Assembly (NCBI GenBank): GCA_013397115.1
Contig: VWZW01006867.1
Location: 1,489,977 to 1,553,976 of the forward strand
DNA length: 64,000 nt
Direction: 5' to 3'
Origin: Edolisoma coerulescens
Lineage: Eukaryota; Chordata; Aves; Passeriformes; Campephagidae
Shown: one piece after another, positions 1 to 9,100 of the stretch
Numbering within the stretch: the first letter of the stretch is position 1
Layout: every line of letters starts with the position of its first letter
Program-made: the position numbers and the translations under genes
Notes under the pieces: model-generated
Told to the model about the DNA's origin: nothing
Databases searched by the model: none
What the model saw: the letters and a program-made list of their open reading frames with translations, nothing else

Positions 1-150
1 CGGCCCTCTCGGTCCCCCCGACGGCTGCTCCGGCCGCCCCGCCGCGCCGCCCCCCCGCCGGAGCCCGAGGTCAGCGGAGCCCCAGGGGCGGCCGTCCACC
101 CCTCCTACCGCCAAGCACACCGGCTTGCCGCCGCACCCTGGCTTTCCCCG

Positions 151-160
151 TTTATTTAAA
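151..160 (+). promoter_or_regulatory. TATA-like element of OLIG3
   Basis: TTTATTTAAA is an AT-rich block isolated in GC-rich sequence 188 bases before the OLIG3 start codon. Its position suits a TATA-like core promoter element. It is not a perfect TATAAA box, and a dispersed CpG-island promoter without a TATA box is the alternative. Confidence 0.35.
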
Positions 161-216
161 GGGAGTCACTGGCCCGGGGGGAGGCGGGTTTCCCAGCCCG
201 CACCTTCCCGCGGCTG

Positions 217-243
217 ATGCCCGAGTCATCATCGCTCATTTAA
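217..243 (+). other. Possible upstream ORF in OLIG3 5' UTR
   Basis: ATG at 217 opens an 8-codon frame (MPESSSLI) closed by TAA at 241-243. It lies 95 bases before the OLIG3 start and in a different frame. If transcription begins near 180 it would be in the leader and could reduce OLIG3 translation. Transcript inclusion and conservation are unknown. Confidence 0.3.
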
Positions 244-291
244 ACAAAGCGGCTACCCAGGTACGAGGCAGTTGCGGCCAGCCCGCCCAGG

Positions 292-292
292 N
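292..292. other. Single ambiguous base
   Basis: One N in the OLIG3 5' UTR region. It does not affect the coding sequence, which begins at 339. Confidence 0.95.
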
Positions 293-338
293 CACCTCCA
301 GAGCAGGGAAGAGTTTCTTGCTCAGAAGCCTGAATACA

Positions 339-1160
339 ATGAATTCTGACTCCAGCTCTGTCTCCAGCAGAGCTTCCTCGCCAGACATGGATGAGATGTA
401 CCTGAGAGACCACCACCCCCACCACCACCATCACCATCACCAAGACAGCCGGCTCAACTCTGTCTCCTCCACCCAGAACGATCTGGTGCAGAAGATGTCC
501 GGGGAAGGCCTCACCAGGAACGGTTCCAAGGCCGGAGGGGAAGGCAGCAAGTACAAAATCAAGAAGCAGCTTTCGGAGCAGGACCTGCAGCAGCTGCGGC
601 TGAAGATCAACGGCCGGGAGCGTAAGAGGATGCATGACCTCAACCTCGCCATGGACGGCCTGCGGGAGGTGATGCCCTACGCTCATGGACCTTCTGTGAG
701 AAAACTCTCCAAAATCGCCACCCTCCTGCTAGCCAGAAACTATATCCTGATGCTCACCAGCTCCCTGGAGGAGATGAAGAGGCTAGTTGGGGAAATCTAC
801 GGGGGACACCACTCGGCCTTTCACTGCGGCACGGTGGGACACTCTGCCGGGCACCCGCCCCACGCCGCCGGCACTGTGCACCAGGTGCACCCCATCCTCG
901 GCAGTGCCTTGTCCTCCGCCAACACCTCCTCCTCCCTCTCCGCCTCCCTGCCGGCCATCGGCACCATCCGGCCCCCACACTCCCTGCTCAAGACCCCCTC
1001 GACACCCCCCGCCCTGCAGCTCGGCAGCGGTTTCCAACACTGGGCGGGCTTGCCTTGCCCCTGCACCATCTGCCAGATGCCTCCCCCGCCCCACCTCTCG
1101 GCCCTCACCGCCTCCAACATGGCCAGGATCTCGGGGGAGACCAAGGACCTCCTGAAGTGA
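339..1160 (+). CDS. OLIG3: Oligodendrocyte transcription factor 3 (bHLH), complete
   Basis: Intact 273-residue protein, close to the 272 residues of human OLIG3 and recognisable end to end. The N-terminus MNSDSSSVSSRASSPDMDEM is the family signature and fixes the start at 339, with A at -3; an in-frame TTG at 318 is upstream but is not an ATG. A histidine run (residues 25-34, one proline inside) follows. The bHLH domain spans about 86-142: basic region with NGRERKRMHDLN at 91-102, helix 1, a loop at 113-120, and helix 2 with KLSKIATLLLARNYI at 122-136. The C-terminal half is Ser/Pro/His-rich and ends in the conserved Cys/Pro patch LPCPCTICQMPPP (228-240) and ARISGETKDLLK. OLIG3 is a nuclear class II bHLH factor that binds E-boxes and specifies dorsal hindbrain and spinal cord neurons. 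Published work links its expression to BMP and Wnt/beta-catenin signals. One uninterrupted exon, as in other vertebrates; no frameshift or N. Confidence 0.98.
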   Translation: MNSDSSSVSSRASSPDMDEMYLRDHHPHHHHHHHQDSRLNSVSSTQNDLVQKMSGEGLTRNGSKAGGEGSKYKIKKQLSEQDLQQLRLKINGRERKRMHDLNLAMDGLREVMPYAHGPSVRKLSKIATLLLARNYILMLTSSLEEMKRLVGEIYGGHHSAFHCGTVGHSAGHPPHAAGTVHQVHPILGSALSSANTSSSLSASLPAIGTIRPPHSLLKTPSTPPALQLGSGFQHWAGLPCPCTICQMPPPPHLSALTASNMARISGETKDLLK

Positions 1161-1404
1161 CTCGGCGGGGCTCCCCCGGCCGCTGGGGCTGCGTCGGAGC
1201 CGGCGCTCCCACGGACGGAGAGGGGGCTGCGACCGGTCCCCCCTGGGCCGCCGACGGACCTGCCCCAGCCGCCCCCGCCCGCCAAGCCCCTGTAACATGG
1301 GATTAGTGTAGTAAGGACCTTGCAAAGGTAATGTTCTACCCGGCTCCTCGGGCGATGTTTTCTTATTATACTAAACTGGAAAAAAAGTCCCTGTTGTAAA
1401 CAGA

Positions 1405-1427
1405 ATGATGATAATAATAATAATAAT
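1405..1427. repeat. (ATA)n microsatellite in OLIG3 3' UTR
   Basis: ATG ATG followed by about six ATA/AAT units, inside the inferred 3' UTR. A short length-variable trinucleotide run. Confidence 0.85.
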
Positions 1428-1907
1428 GCCGCTGATGGTAATCACATGTAAATGATTCCTTAAAATGTATGTAAAAGGAAAAAAAAAAAAAAGACATGGT
1501 TGTCATTGTAGTGTTCGCAGCTACCAAGAGACGATGAAATCGGTTTGGCGCTTTTTTCCCTTCTTTTTTCCGGGCTTTTCCTTTCTTTCCTTTCGCACGG
1601 CGACACCTCCGAAATTTCTTGCTCCAAACCTGGCTGCGGCAGCGCAGTGGCGGCCCAAGGTAGACCAGAGAGTGCATGCATGCTTTCCACCCCAGCTTGT
1701 CACCCGTGGGGACCGGCCACAGGCGGCTCCCCTGGCAATAGGGACTTCCGAGGGAATTCACTAAAGTTTTCGAGTATGGTTTATGGTTTGGGGTTTTTGT
1801 GCTTTGGTGGTTTTTTGTTTTGTTTGTTTTGTTTTTACAGATTTGTTTGTGATGCGGTTTTGTTTGTTTGCGGTTTTTAGTTTTTCTTCTTCCCTCTGTG
1901 AAGAAAA

Positions 1908-1921
1908 AATAAAAAAATAAA
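1908..1921 (+). terminator. Proximal polyadenylation signals of OLIG3
   Basis: Two AATAAA hexamers at 1908-1913 and 1916-1921, about 750 bases after the stop codon. A U/G-rich stretch (CTGTTTTGTC) near 1968-1977 could serve as the downstream element. This fits a short OLIG3 mRNA similar to mammalian transcripts. Confidence 0.55.
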
Positions 1922-2358
1922 CCAAAACGAGGAAAAAGTGCAAAACGTAGCACAACCCTCCTGCAGATCTGTTTTGTCAAATCTCCCATCTCCTGCTCTC
2001 AGTGAACTGTCCTGGTTCAGCTGGCTGGAGTACTAATTTCTCTTGGCTTTGGGTTTATTCGTGTTTGCTGCTATTTTTTTTTTTTTTCTTTGCTATGGTT
2101 TGGTTTTGCATGCGGGGTCAGCTCCTGCCGGATCGGTGATTTATGTAACTAAATCCAAGCTTTGTTGCTGTTTATTTCCTTTTCGATATGTTTTCCTGGG
2201 AGTTTGCTTGAAATGATGTTATTACTCGTTTCGTTCGTTTGTTTGTTTGTTTTCGGTTGGGGCCTCAAAGACACCACCATGTCTTTATTTTTTATATATT
2301 CTTGATAATAACTATCGATATATTTATTATTGACCAGTGTTTCTGGATGAGATTTCCA

Positions 2359-2364
2359 AATAAA
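2359..2364 (+). terminator. Distal polyadenylation signal of OLIG3
   Basis: AATAAA at 2359-2364, followed within 25-45 bases by a U/G-rich segment (CTGTTTCGCTTTTGTC), the usual arrangement around a cleavage site. It coincides with the switch from AT-rich UTR-like sequence to a GC-rich block. Confidence 0.55.
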
Positions 2365-2666
2365 GTGAAAAATTAATTCCATGCCGCCTGTTTCGCTTTT
2401 GTCCGGGACTGGAAGCTGAGAAAAGGCGCCGGGTTTGATCGCTTTCGGTTTCGCCAGGACTTCCCGGGCCCAGCTAGAGGAGGCCGGCACAGCTCCGTGT
2501 GCCCTGCCTCGGAAGCAGCCACGAACCCGATGTGCTCCGGTGTGTGAGAGCTGCCGGGCAGGTCCCAGCAGCTTCCCACGGGGCTGGGAGCCTTCAGGAA
2601 TTCACCAGCCGATGGCCAGTCCCGCAGACAGCGCCAGGCGCGGGAGGACGGGCCGCGGACAGCGCT

Positions 2667-2693
2667 GGGGAGGGGCGCTGGGGCGTTTATGGG
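2667..2693 (+). other. Canonical G-quadruplex motif
   Basis: Four G runs (G4, G4, G4, G3) separated by loops of 1, 4 and 7 bases satisfy the G3+N1-7 rule on the + strand. A T13 run follows 7 bases later (2701-2713). It lies about 300 bases beyond the distal OLIG3 polyadenylation signal. Confidence 0.75.
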
Positions 2694-3246
2694 CAATAAC
2701 TTTTTTTTTTTTTGCGATCCAGCTTGCAGTCGTTTATTCGGGAGGGAAATGGTAGGATAGACAGAGTTGGGAAAGGCAGTTCTGCCCCGGCGGGAGGCGA
2801 TTCTCCTTGGAGATGAGCGCGGCTGGCAGCTACCAGCGCCCTGCGGCTCGGCACACTGGAGCGCGGTCCTGCACCCCCGGCCAACCCCGGCCCCCTGCCT
2901 TATGCGGAAGGGGATATCCGGGAGGGACTTGAAGAAACAGGAGAAGGCGACTCCCCCTGAGTCCTAAGTTGAGCAGTGACAGAGGAAGGATGGATGGGGC
3001 ATTTAAACCGAAATGCCAAACAACTTTCAGAAAGGCACCTGTGGGTGATCCGTGCCGGTGAGCGGGCTGTGCAATACTGCGGCACCCAAGTCAGCGTTAA
3101 GACATAAGCACGCATACACAAATATCTGAAAATGAAAAGAAAGTGTATTTTCCCCGAAAACATGAACTGACAAGTCACGTTGTAAAAAAGTCACCCCCTG
3201 CCTGAAGTAAATCCTTACAAAAATTCAGCAAGATGATCAAGAGATG

Positions 3247-3291
3247 CTTCCTTCCTTCCTTCCTTCCTTCCTTCCTTCCTTCCTTCCTTCC
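3247..3291. repeat. (CTTC)n microsatellite
   Basis: About 11 perfect tetranucleotide copies over 45 bases, pure pyrimidine on the + strand, between the two CpG-rich segments. Confidence 0.98.
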
Positions 3292-3469
3292 ATCCCGCTC
3301 CGGCCTCAGGCATGAGGGAGGGTCTCTCTGTACCGGAGAGTCCGGCTCTGGCCGGGGAGGGGGCGCAAGACCGGGAGGTGACCATGGGGTGCACCAGTGA
3401 GGGCTGTCGTCGAGGAGGGGGCCCGTGGGGTGACCCCCAGGGCCGGTCGGAGCTGCCCTCCGGGCTCTG

Positions 3470-3500
3470 TGCAGGGCGCGGACNNNTGCAGGGCGCGGAC
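3470..3500. other. 3-N gap flanked by a 14-base direct duplication
   Basis: TGCAGGGCGCGGAC occurs at 3470-3483 and again at 3487-3500, with NNN between. Identical flanks on both sides of a small gap are typical of two contig ends that overlap but were not merged, so the true sequence probably has a single copy. Confidence 0.85.
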
Positions 3501-4290
3501 CCGCCCCGCCGTCCCGGGGAGAGAGGCTGGGCTGGAGCCCCTGCCCAGCCCCGGTAGCCAAAGCACTCTCACACACAGTCCCCCCTCTCCCCCGCTGCTG
3601 GCAGCGGCAGCCCTCGGCGCTGCTGGCGGAGGGAAAGCGAGAAGAGGGCAAACACGAGCGGGAGAAACGAGGCAGAGCAGCGGGGAGCCGCGGGGAGCGG
3701 GCTGCGGAGCGCCGGTCCGGACGCGGGGCTGCCGGCCCCTCCTCAGCCCACCCGACTGTCCCCGACGCACCCCTCCGTGGGGGGCTGACACGGCTGGGGC
3801 ACAAAGCCGCGGCTCCATCCGGGCCCGCATCCTCCATCCTCTCCGACTCCGCATCCATCCCGGCCCCGCATCCTTCCCCTCGGAGCGGGACAAGCGGGGT
3901 AGCCTTGGACGGGGCTGCTTCTGCTGGGGCTGCTCCTCACTTGCGGCTGCCAAAAGCTTGCCGAGCCCGCGACGGGGTTGGGCTGTAAACGGCAGCCGAG
4001 AGGAGGACGAAGGCATCCCTTCTTCCAGGAGTCGGCAGTCGGGTCCCCGGACCCGCCGCCACCCCCGGCGGTACTGCCTCGCCCCAAAGCATCTCTGTCA
4101 CTCTGCCCCTTCGGTCCTGGGGACGGAGGGCACCTTGCCTCAGCAAAAGGGCCCTTTGGAGACATTTGATCCCCACTCAGCCACACACAGACATTCCGGG
4201 TTCTGGCCCACGTTCCCCTGCAGTGCCAGGCTGTTTTCCAGCCGCAGAGCAAAGGTGGGGGAACAGTGCACAGTCTGCCTCGTGCTTTTT

Positions 4291-4322
4291 CCCTTCCCTT
4301 CCCTTCCCTTCCCTTCCCTTCC
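4291..4322. repeat. (CCCTT)n microsatellite
   Basis: Six perfect CCCTT units preceded by a T run and followed by C/T-rich sequence. Confidence 0.98.
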
Positions 4323-4731
4323 TCCTCTGGAAAAAACCCAACTGACCAACCAACAATGGAACAACTTCTGGTGAGACTTGTCCGTGGGGACAGAAGGGGG
4401 AACGGTGGGGTTTTCTTTGCAAGGCTTTCCCTTCATAAACGCACATGAGAAATTAATAAAACAGAAATTTTATAAGACGGGGGAGGGGAAGGTGGCTGGG
4501 GGGTAGAAATAGGAAAGCAGGAAAGATCCGATGGTGGCAGAGCCTGGCAGCGTCCACCCTCTGGGCTCGACCCTGCCCGCTGATTGAGCTGTGGGGATGG
4601 GCCATGGTGGAGCACGGCACGGCACGGTTTGCTATGGCACAGCACAGCCCGCTTCTGGGATACATGAGGAGAGCTCGGTGCTCTCAGGAAATTCCTTTTG
4701 TTTCCACCACAAAAACGAGTAATGTCTGCGT

Positions 4732-4840
4732 GCACATATATAAAATACAAATATATGTACATATGCATATAAAAATGAAAATGAAAATGAAAATACAAGT
4801 AAAAATACAAATAAAAATAAAAGTAAATATAAACATATCA
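4732..4840. repeat. A-rich low-complexity tract
   Basis: AT-alternating sequence passes into repeated AAAATG, ATACAA and ATAAAA units. Open frames here are artefacts of the simple composition. Confidence 0.85.
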
Positions 4841-6080
4841 GAGGCGGATGGACACCGTTCATTTTCACTTGTGCATCCCCTTGCTGACTGCTAGGTCCCA
4901 GCACAGCCGTGCTGTGGAGAAGGCAGATGCTGCTCCTTGTCTCAGAGGAAAGCAAAGACCCCTCCCTTCCCAGTGCTTCCTAGTTCCCATGGGGGAGGAC
5001 CCTGCTTTCTCTGCCTCCAGAGGTCTGCCACAAATTTGAAGCCAAAACCCCAGGCAGCGGTATTTAACTCTCTAGGTTGTGGGGTTTCATTTCTCCCCCA
5101 CTCTCCCATCCCACCAGATCCCCCACCTGACAAGTCCAGCCCAGACAGTCCCCTCATGCCTCTTCTCCAGCTACATGGGGCCAGGGAAGAGGTGGGGGTA
5201 GGCTTGTGTTTTGATTAATATGGAAATAAAATGCAGAAATAGCAGCAGTACTTAGCTTCATTGCTTCAGTTTAGAGATTTATTGGTGAGGAGATAAACAC
5301 CAGGCTGGGGGCCTTGCTCTGTAATTCACAGGTACCATAAGTTATTACCAAATGAGCAAATCGTTTTTCTTTGCAATCACAGAGGGGAAAAAAAAAAGAA
5401 ACGGGGGGGAAAAAAGAGTAATTTTTTTAATAGGTTGCTACCTCTTGCCCCTGGTCCAGACCTCATCTGCCTGCCCAGCTGCCCTGACTGGGGCCCTACT
5501 CTCCAAGCAAAACTAATGAGGAGTTTATTACGGAGGTGTGTCCCTTAAAATGCCTGTGTCTTCCTCTGCCTACCTCCAACTTTTGTATTTTCCTACTTGA
5601 TCCTATCCAAATTTTTTAATTTTGTATTTCTATACTTTGAAGCTGCATTTTCCTTCCTGCAGAAGCAGGCAGGTGTGGGTTTGAGCTGTAAAGTGCTGTC
5701 ACAAGATGACAACGTGCTGCTGCCAGGGAAAACAAAGGGGCAAGATTGAGAGGGAGAAATGGGCACTTTGGAGGGACACAAACCCCTTCTCAGGTCCAAA
5801 GCAGAAGCAGCCAAGTAGTAGCTAAATAGAAGCTAAATACTAAAATGTAAGCAGACATTTTTCACTGAAGTTCTGTGAAATTGAAGGATTTGAGTTTGTT
5901 GCTTTGCTTTCAATGCATTAGAAATACCTTCAGACTTCCACAGTGTACTGCCAAAAATTGACCCAGAACCTGCTGAACACTCATATTTTACTGGACCAGC
6001 AGGAGAGATCAGGTGAGACATCCTAGGGCATCTCAGAGGCAGTAAATACCTATGTTTAAGTGGCTGAATTGAGCCTTACA
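4841..6080. other. Intergenic sequence, nothing recognised
   Basis: Unique-looking, mildly AT-rich sequence with short A runs near 5390-5430. I see no exon, RNA gene or transposon signature. Confidence 0.6.
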
Positions 6081-6187
6081 TTCATAGAATCATAGAAAAA
6101 TTTAAGTTGTAAAAGACCTTTAAGACCATTGAGTCCAATCATAAATCTAACACTGCCAAGTTCACCACTAAACCACATCCCTAAGTT
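6081..6187 (-). mobile_element. CR1 LINE 3'-end fragment
   Basis: The segment begins with TTCATAGAATCATAGAA, the reverse complement of the CR1 terminal ATTCTATG-type repeat, then continues through the familiar AAAGACCTTTAAGACCATTGAGTCCAA and CACTGCCAAGTTCACCACTAAACCA landmarks in order. It is the 3' tail of an avian CR1 inserted in minus orientation, truncated after about 107 bases, with no reverse transcriptase sequence left. Several substitutions against the familiar consensus indicate an old insertion. Confidence 0.92.
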
Positions 6188-9100
6188 CCATTATAATGTA
6201 TTTTGAATAGGGAAACAGTAAGAACAAAACAGTCTCCAAAAAAAAAAAAAATCTGCATATTGGAATCTTTGAGTAAAAAGCTACACTTTAACCAATGAGA
6301 AAAAACCAAAACAAAACCACCCCAACATTCACAGAAGGATCTTCCCCCAGTTGCTTAGCCACTTTTTAAACAAAGAAACTTAATTGTTGTTTAATTGTTG
6401 ATAATTCTGTGTTCTCTGTTTTTTCAAATAATCAGTTTGATTAAAACTGTAAAAGTTTTTAGGGTCAAACAAATAAAATAAAAAGGAATTGCCAATCTTG
6501 AGTCACATCAGGGAGGCGATACAGTTTTTGATGGAGCTGTACCCATACCTGTGCTCCCATCCAACAACTGCTCAGCATCCAAAAAATGCTGAGTTGGAGA
6601 CACTGACCTGAAGGCACCAGAATGGTGAACGGAAGTGCCAGTAGCCTGCTTACCCCAAAAAATATTCTTTCTCATGCCCTTCATTTCTCTCTTCTGAAGT
6701 TGAAACAAACCGTTTTTGCTTGATATTACATTGAAGTAGGCACCTAGATAAGCACAGTGCAGCTGGAGAAGAGTAAAGTTTGACTGACAGGCAAAACTTC
6801 TTAAAAATTAGTATCATCAGTTGAGGCTACGTGACCAAAATCTATGCCTAGGTCTCCCAAGTCTCTGAAGCTGTTGTAGGTTCAGGATAGGGTTCTATAT
6901 AGCCTTGGTAAAAAAACTGTAGATCTATAATTTAATTCAATATTTTTGTGTTTGTTTGTTTTTTTCCCAAAGTGTTGTGGCTGTTGACACGTATGTCTTG
7001 AAAATTACCTGGCAGAGCAGCATGAGGGGCTACAAGAAAAACTACAAGAAATGCAGTAATTTAGTGTTTAGGATGAAGAAGATTTGTGGAGACCCACAAC
7101 TTAAAAACTAATGGATCTCTTGAAAAACAAGAGCTTTGCATAGGGCCTGGTTGTGATGCCTTGTAAGCTAATAAAAGCAGGTAAGACTCAATTTTTAAGA
7201 CAGAGATAGTGGAATCTCCACAAAACAGGGGAGGAAAAGAACTGTGGTCTCTGATTGCATTTATCACCTCCAGAAAACCCTCTCCCATGTCAGGGATGTA
7301 CATGAGGATGCAATAGTGCCTTAGTCACACCACCAGAGGAAATATTTTACAAATTATTCAGGAATGGAAGTTGATGTTTGTGTTACAAAAAATAGATTCT
7401 GTCTTTGACAATACTTAATTACTTTTCTGTATATTTTTGTGGGCTTTTTTGGGGTGTGTGTGTATGTGTGTTTTTCTTTTTTAATATATTTTACTTTTAT
7501 TTTAATTGTTTTCTACCCAGTAGCTCTGACTATCATGCACCAGATGCTATTTTGCTCTGTTTCAGCTGTAAATTGTTAGGTGGTTCTCTGAAAAACGTGA
7601 GATTCCATTTGTTTGTTTTAAAACCAGAGGAAGGTTTCACAACTAATAAAAACTTATTTTTACAAAATCTGACCTTTGACCTGAGGGACCTTGCAAGCTC
7701 TCATCCATGGGGTCAGAGGAAGAACAATAACGTGACCACACAAAACATCATCTTTCCAGACTTTTTGTTTTTGTTGATAAACAAAGATCTGTCAAGTGCT
7801 GTATGGGAAGGAGACAACTAAAAACGCAATTTGTCCTCTGTGCTGCCCTACCTCATGCTTTTCAGTGGAATTGGCCATGGTGGATTCTGTGGCCTGTGCT
7901 GTCAAATCTTCACACAGCAAATGAATTTTCAGGCACTAGGAGAAAGGCAGCTTGAAACATTTAATGGGAGAGCTTCTGTCCCCAGCTTCAGCACTTGGCT
8001 TTCCTCCTAACACTGCAAGTGATAGTCACAGAAATTAGTCACAACTGTGGTGCCCATGGGCGGGATGATGGTTTGCTTGAGCACAATGAGAACTGAGTTT
8101 GGACACCACACCATGTAAGTGCTGATACTTATAGCAGGCTACAAATATATCAGACACAGACCTGCCGGGGCTGGAAACCATGGAAACCTTGTGAGTACTG
8201 CCAAGCAAAGGCCCGGACTGCTACCAGCGTCTGAACACCTCTGAGCCTCATATATTGGCAAAGGATCTAAACTAGAAGGGTCTGAAGGTTTCATTTGCAT
8301 GGGAGGTGGATGCAGTAGTTTCCAGACCTCTGTCACTGAAGTCCAGACACATCCATGATGTGTTTGCAGGGAATATGGGAGAGCGGTTACCGTGGGGCAG
8401 CCATTCTGTGCCTATGGATGGGTCTAGCTGAGTCCCTGCTGCCCTGCAGGAGTGGTCGGCAGACTTCCTATGAGCCTGGCATGTGCTCCCTGCCCTGCCT
8501 CGCCTTGCCTCAGCGTGTCTCTCTAAATGACTGCTGTGACCATGGTCCCTGAGGTGGCTGTAGCCCAGCCAACCTTCAGGCATAGTCAGGTCCAACAGGC
8601 TCCATGTGTTTCGGAGGGTGCTTCCTGAGCAGGCTCCAGCCCATACCAGCCCTCTGGGCCACCTGCTCCTTGTGGCCTTGAGACCACACCTGTAAGCAGT
8701 GCATGTACCCCTTTTTCTTCCTCACTGGGAATCTTTGGGAGGTTTAGTTGTGCTCAGTTTTGAAGCAGGATGAGGTACGCTCTGCAAAAGCATTTGAGCA
8801 CAGTCTTTTCAAAGCTTCAGGATCTTCCTTTCCATGGTTTGTTTTTCCCTAGATTATCCAGAACGGTCCATTTGCCCTTTCCAGAGGTGGAGATGCATAT
8901 CCCCACTACTTCCTGCTTCCATCACTTCTGCCAGGATATGAGCTTTTTCTTACTTGATTTAAGTGCAGCTGTGGATGCCTGCCTCTCTCACATCAGCACT
9001 CTCTTGTGTGTCTGTTGGGCACTCCAGGGTTTTCCATTTCCCAGGGTTCTGTAAGATGTCCAAGCTTTCCATTCCAAGCTAGAATCATGGACTTCATCTC

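Larger units (their letters stand above)
1..338 (+). promoter_or_regulatory. OLIG3: OLIG3 CpG-rich promoter and 5' UTR region
   Basis: The sequence is extremely GC- and CpG-rich for the first 120 bases and moderately so up to the start codon, as expected for the CpG-island promoter of a developmental transcription factor. A TATA-like element at 151-160 would place transcription start near 180 and give a 5' UTR of about 150 nt. No transcript evidence is available, so the start site is inferred. C-rich runs in the first 60 bases give G-quadruplex potential on the minus strand. Confidence 0.6.
1161..2380 (+). other. OLIG3: OLIG3 3' UTR (inferred extent)
   Basis: Downstream of the stop codon, GC-rich sequence gives way after about 1350 to U-, GU- and A-rich sequence: a (ATA)n run, a poly-A tract near 1480, GTTT-rich stretches near 1800-1870 and 2228-2254, and a poly-T run near 2070. 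Two polyadenylation signal clusters (1908-1921 and 2359-2364) allow a short 3' UTR of roughly 780 nt or a long one of roughly 1220 nt. Several ATTTA-like elements lie between 2280 and 2340. The end at 2380 is an estimate. Confidence 0.65.
2381..4290. promoter_or_regulatory. Second CpG-rich block downstream of OLIG3
   Basis: Two GC- and CpG-rich segments (about 2390-2960 and 3300-4140) flank a more ordinary stretch at about 2970-3240. A 325-codon frame runs through about 3397-4374, but its Pro/Arg/Gly/Ser-rich product resembles no family I know, it crosses an N gap and a CCCTT repeat, and long open frames are expected by chance in such sequence. I read the block as a CpG island, possibly the promoter of an unannotated non-coding transcript or a Polycomb-bound extension of the OLIG3 domain. 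No core promoter element is diagnostic. Confidence 0.45.

Noticed and set aside
783..1325. 180-codon minus-strand frame opposite OLIG3
   Set aside because: It is the antisense shadow of a GC-rich conserved coding sequence; composition is Gly/Arg-rich and no family matches.
1831..1840. TTTTTACAG near 1840 as a splice acceptor
   Set aside because: OLIG3 is intronless in its coding region and no matching donor or downstream exon is visible; the motif arises from the T-rich 3' UTR.
1366..1989. 207-codon minus-strand frame in the 3' UTR
   Set aside because: Lys/Asn/Thr-rich translation of U/GU-rich 3' UTR sequence read in antisense.
3397..4374. 325-codon plus-strand frame in the second CpG block
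   Set aside because: It crosses the NNN gap and the CCCTT repeat, is low-complexity Pro/Arg/Gly/Ser, and resembles no protein. Long frames are expected in CpG-rich DNA.
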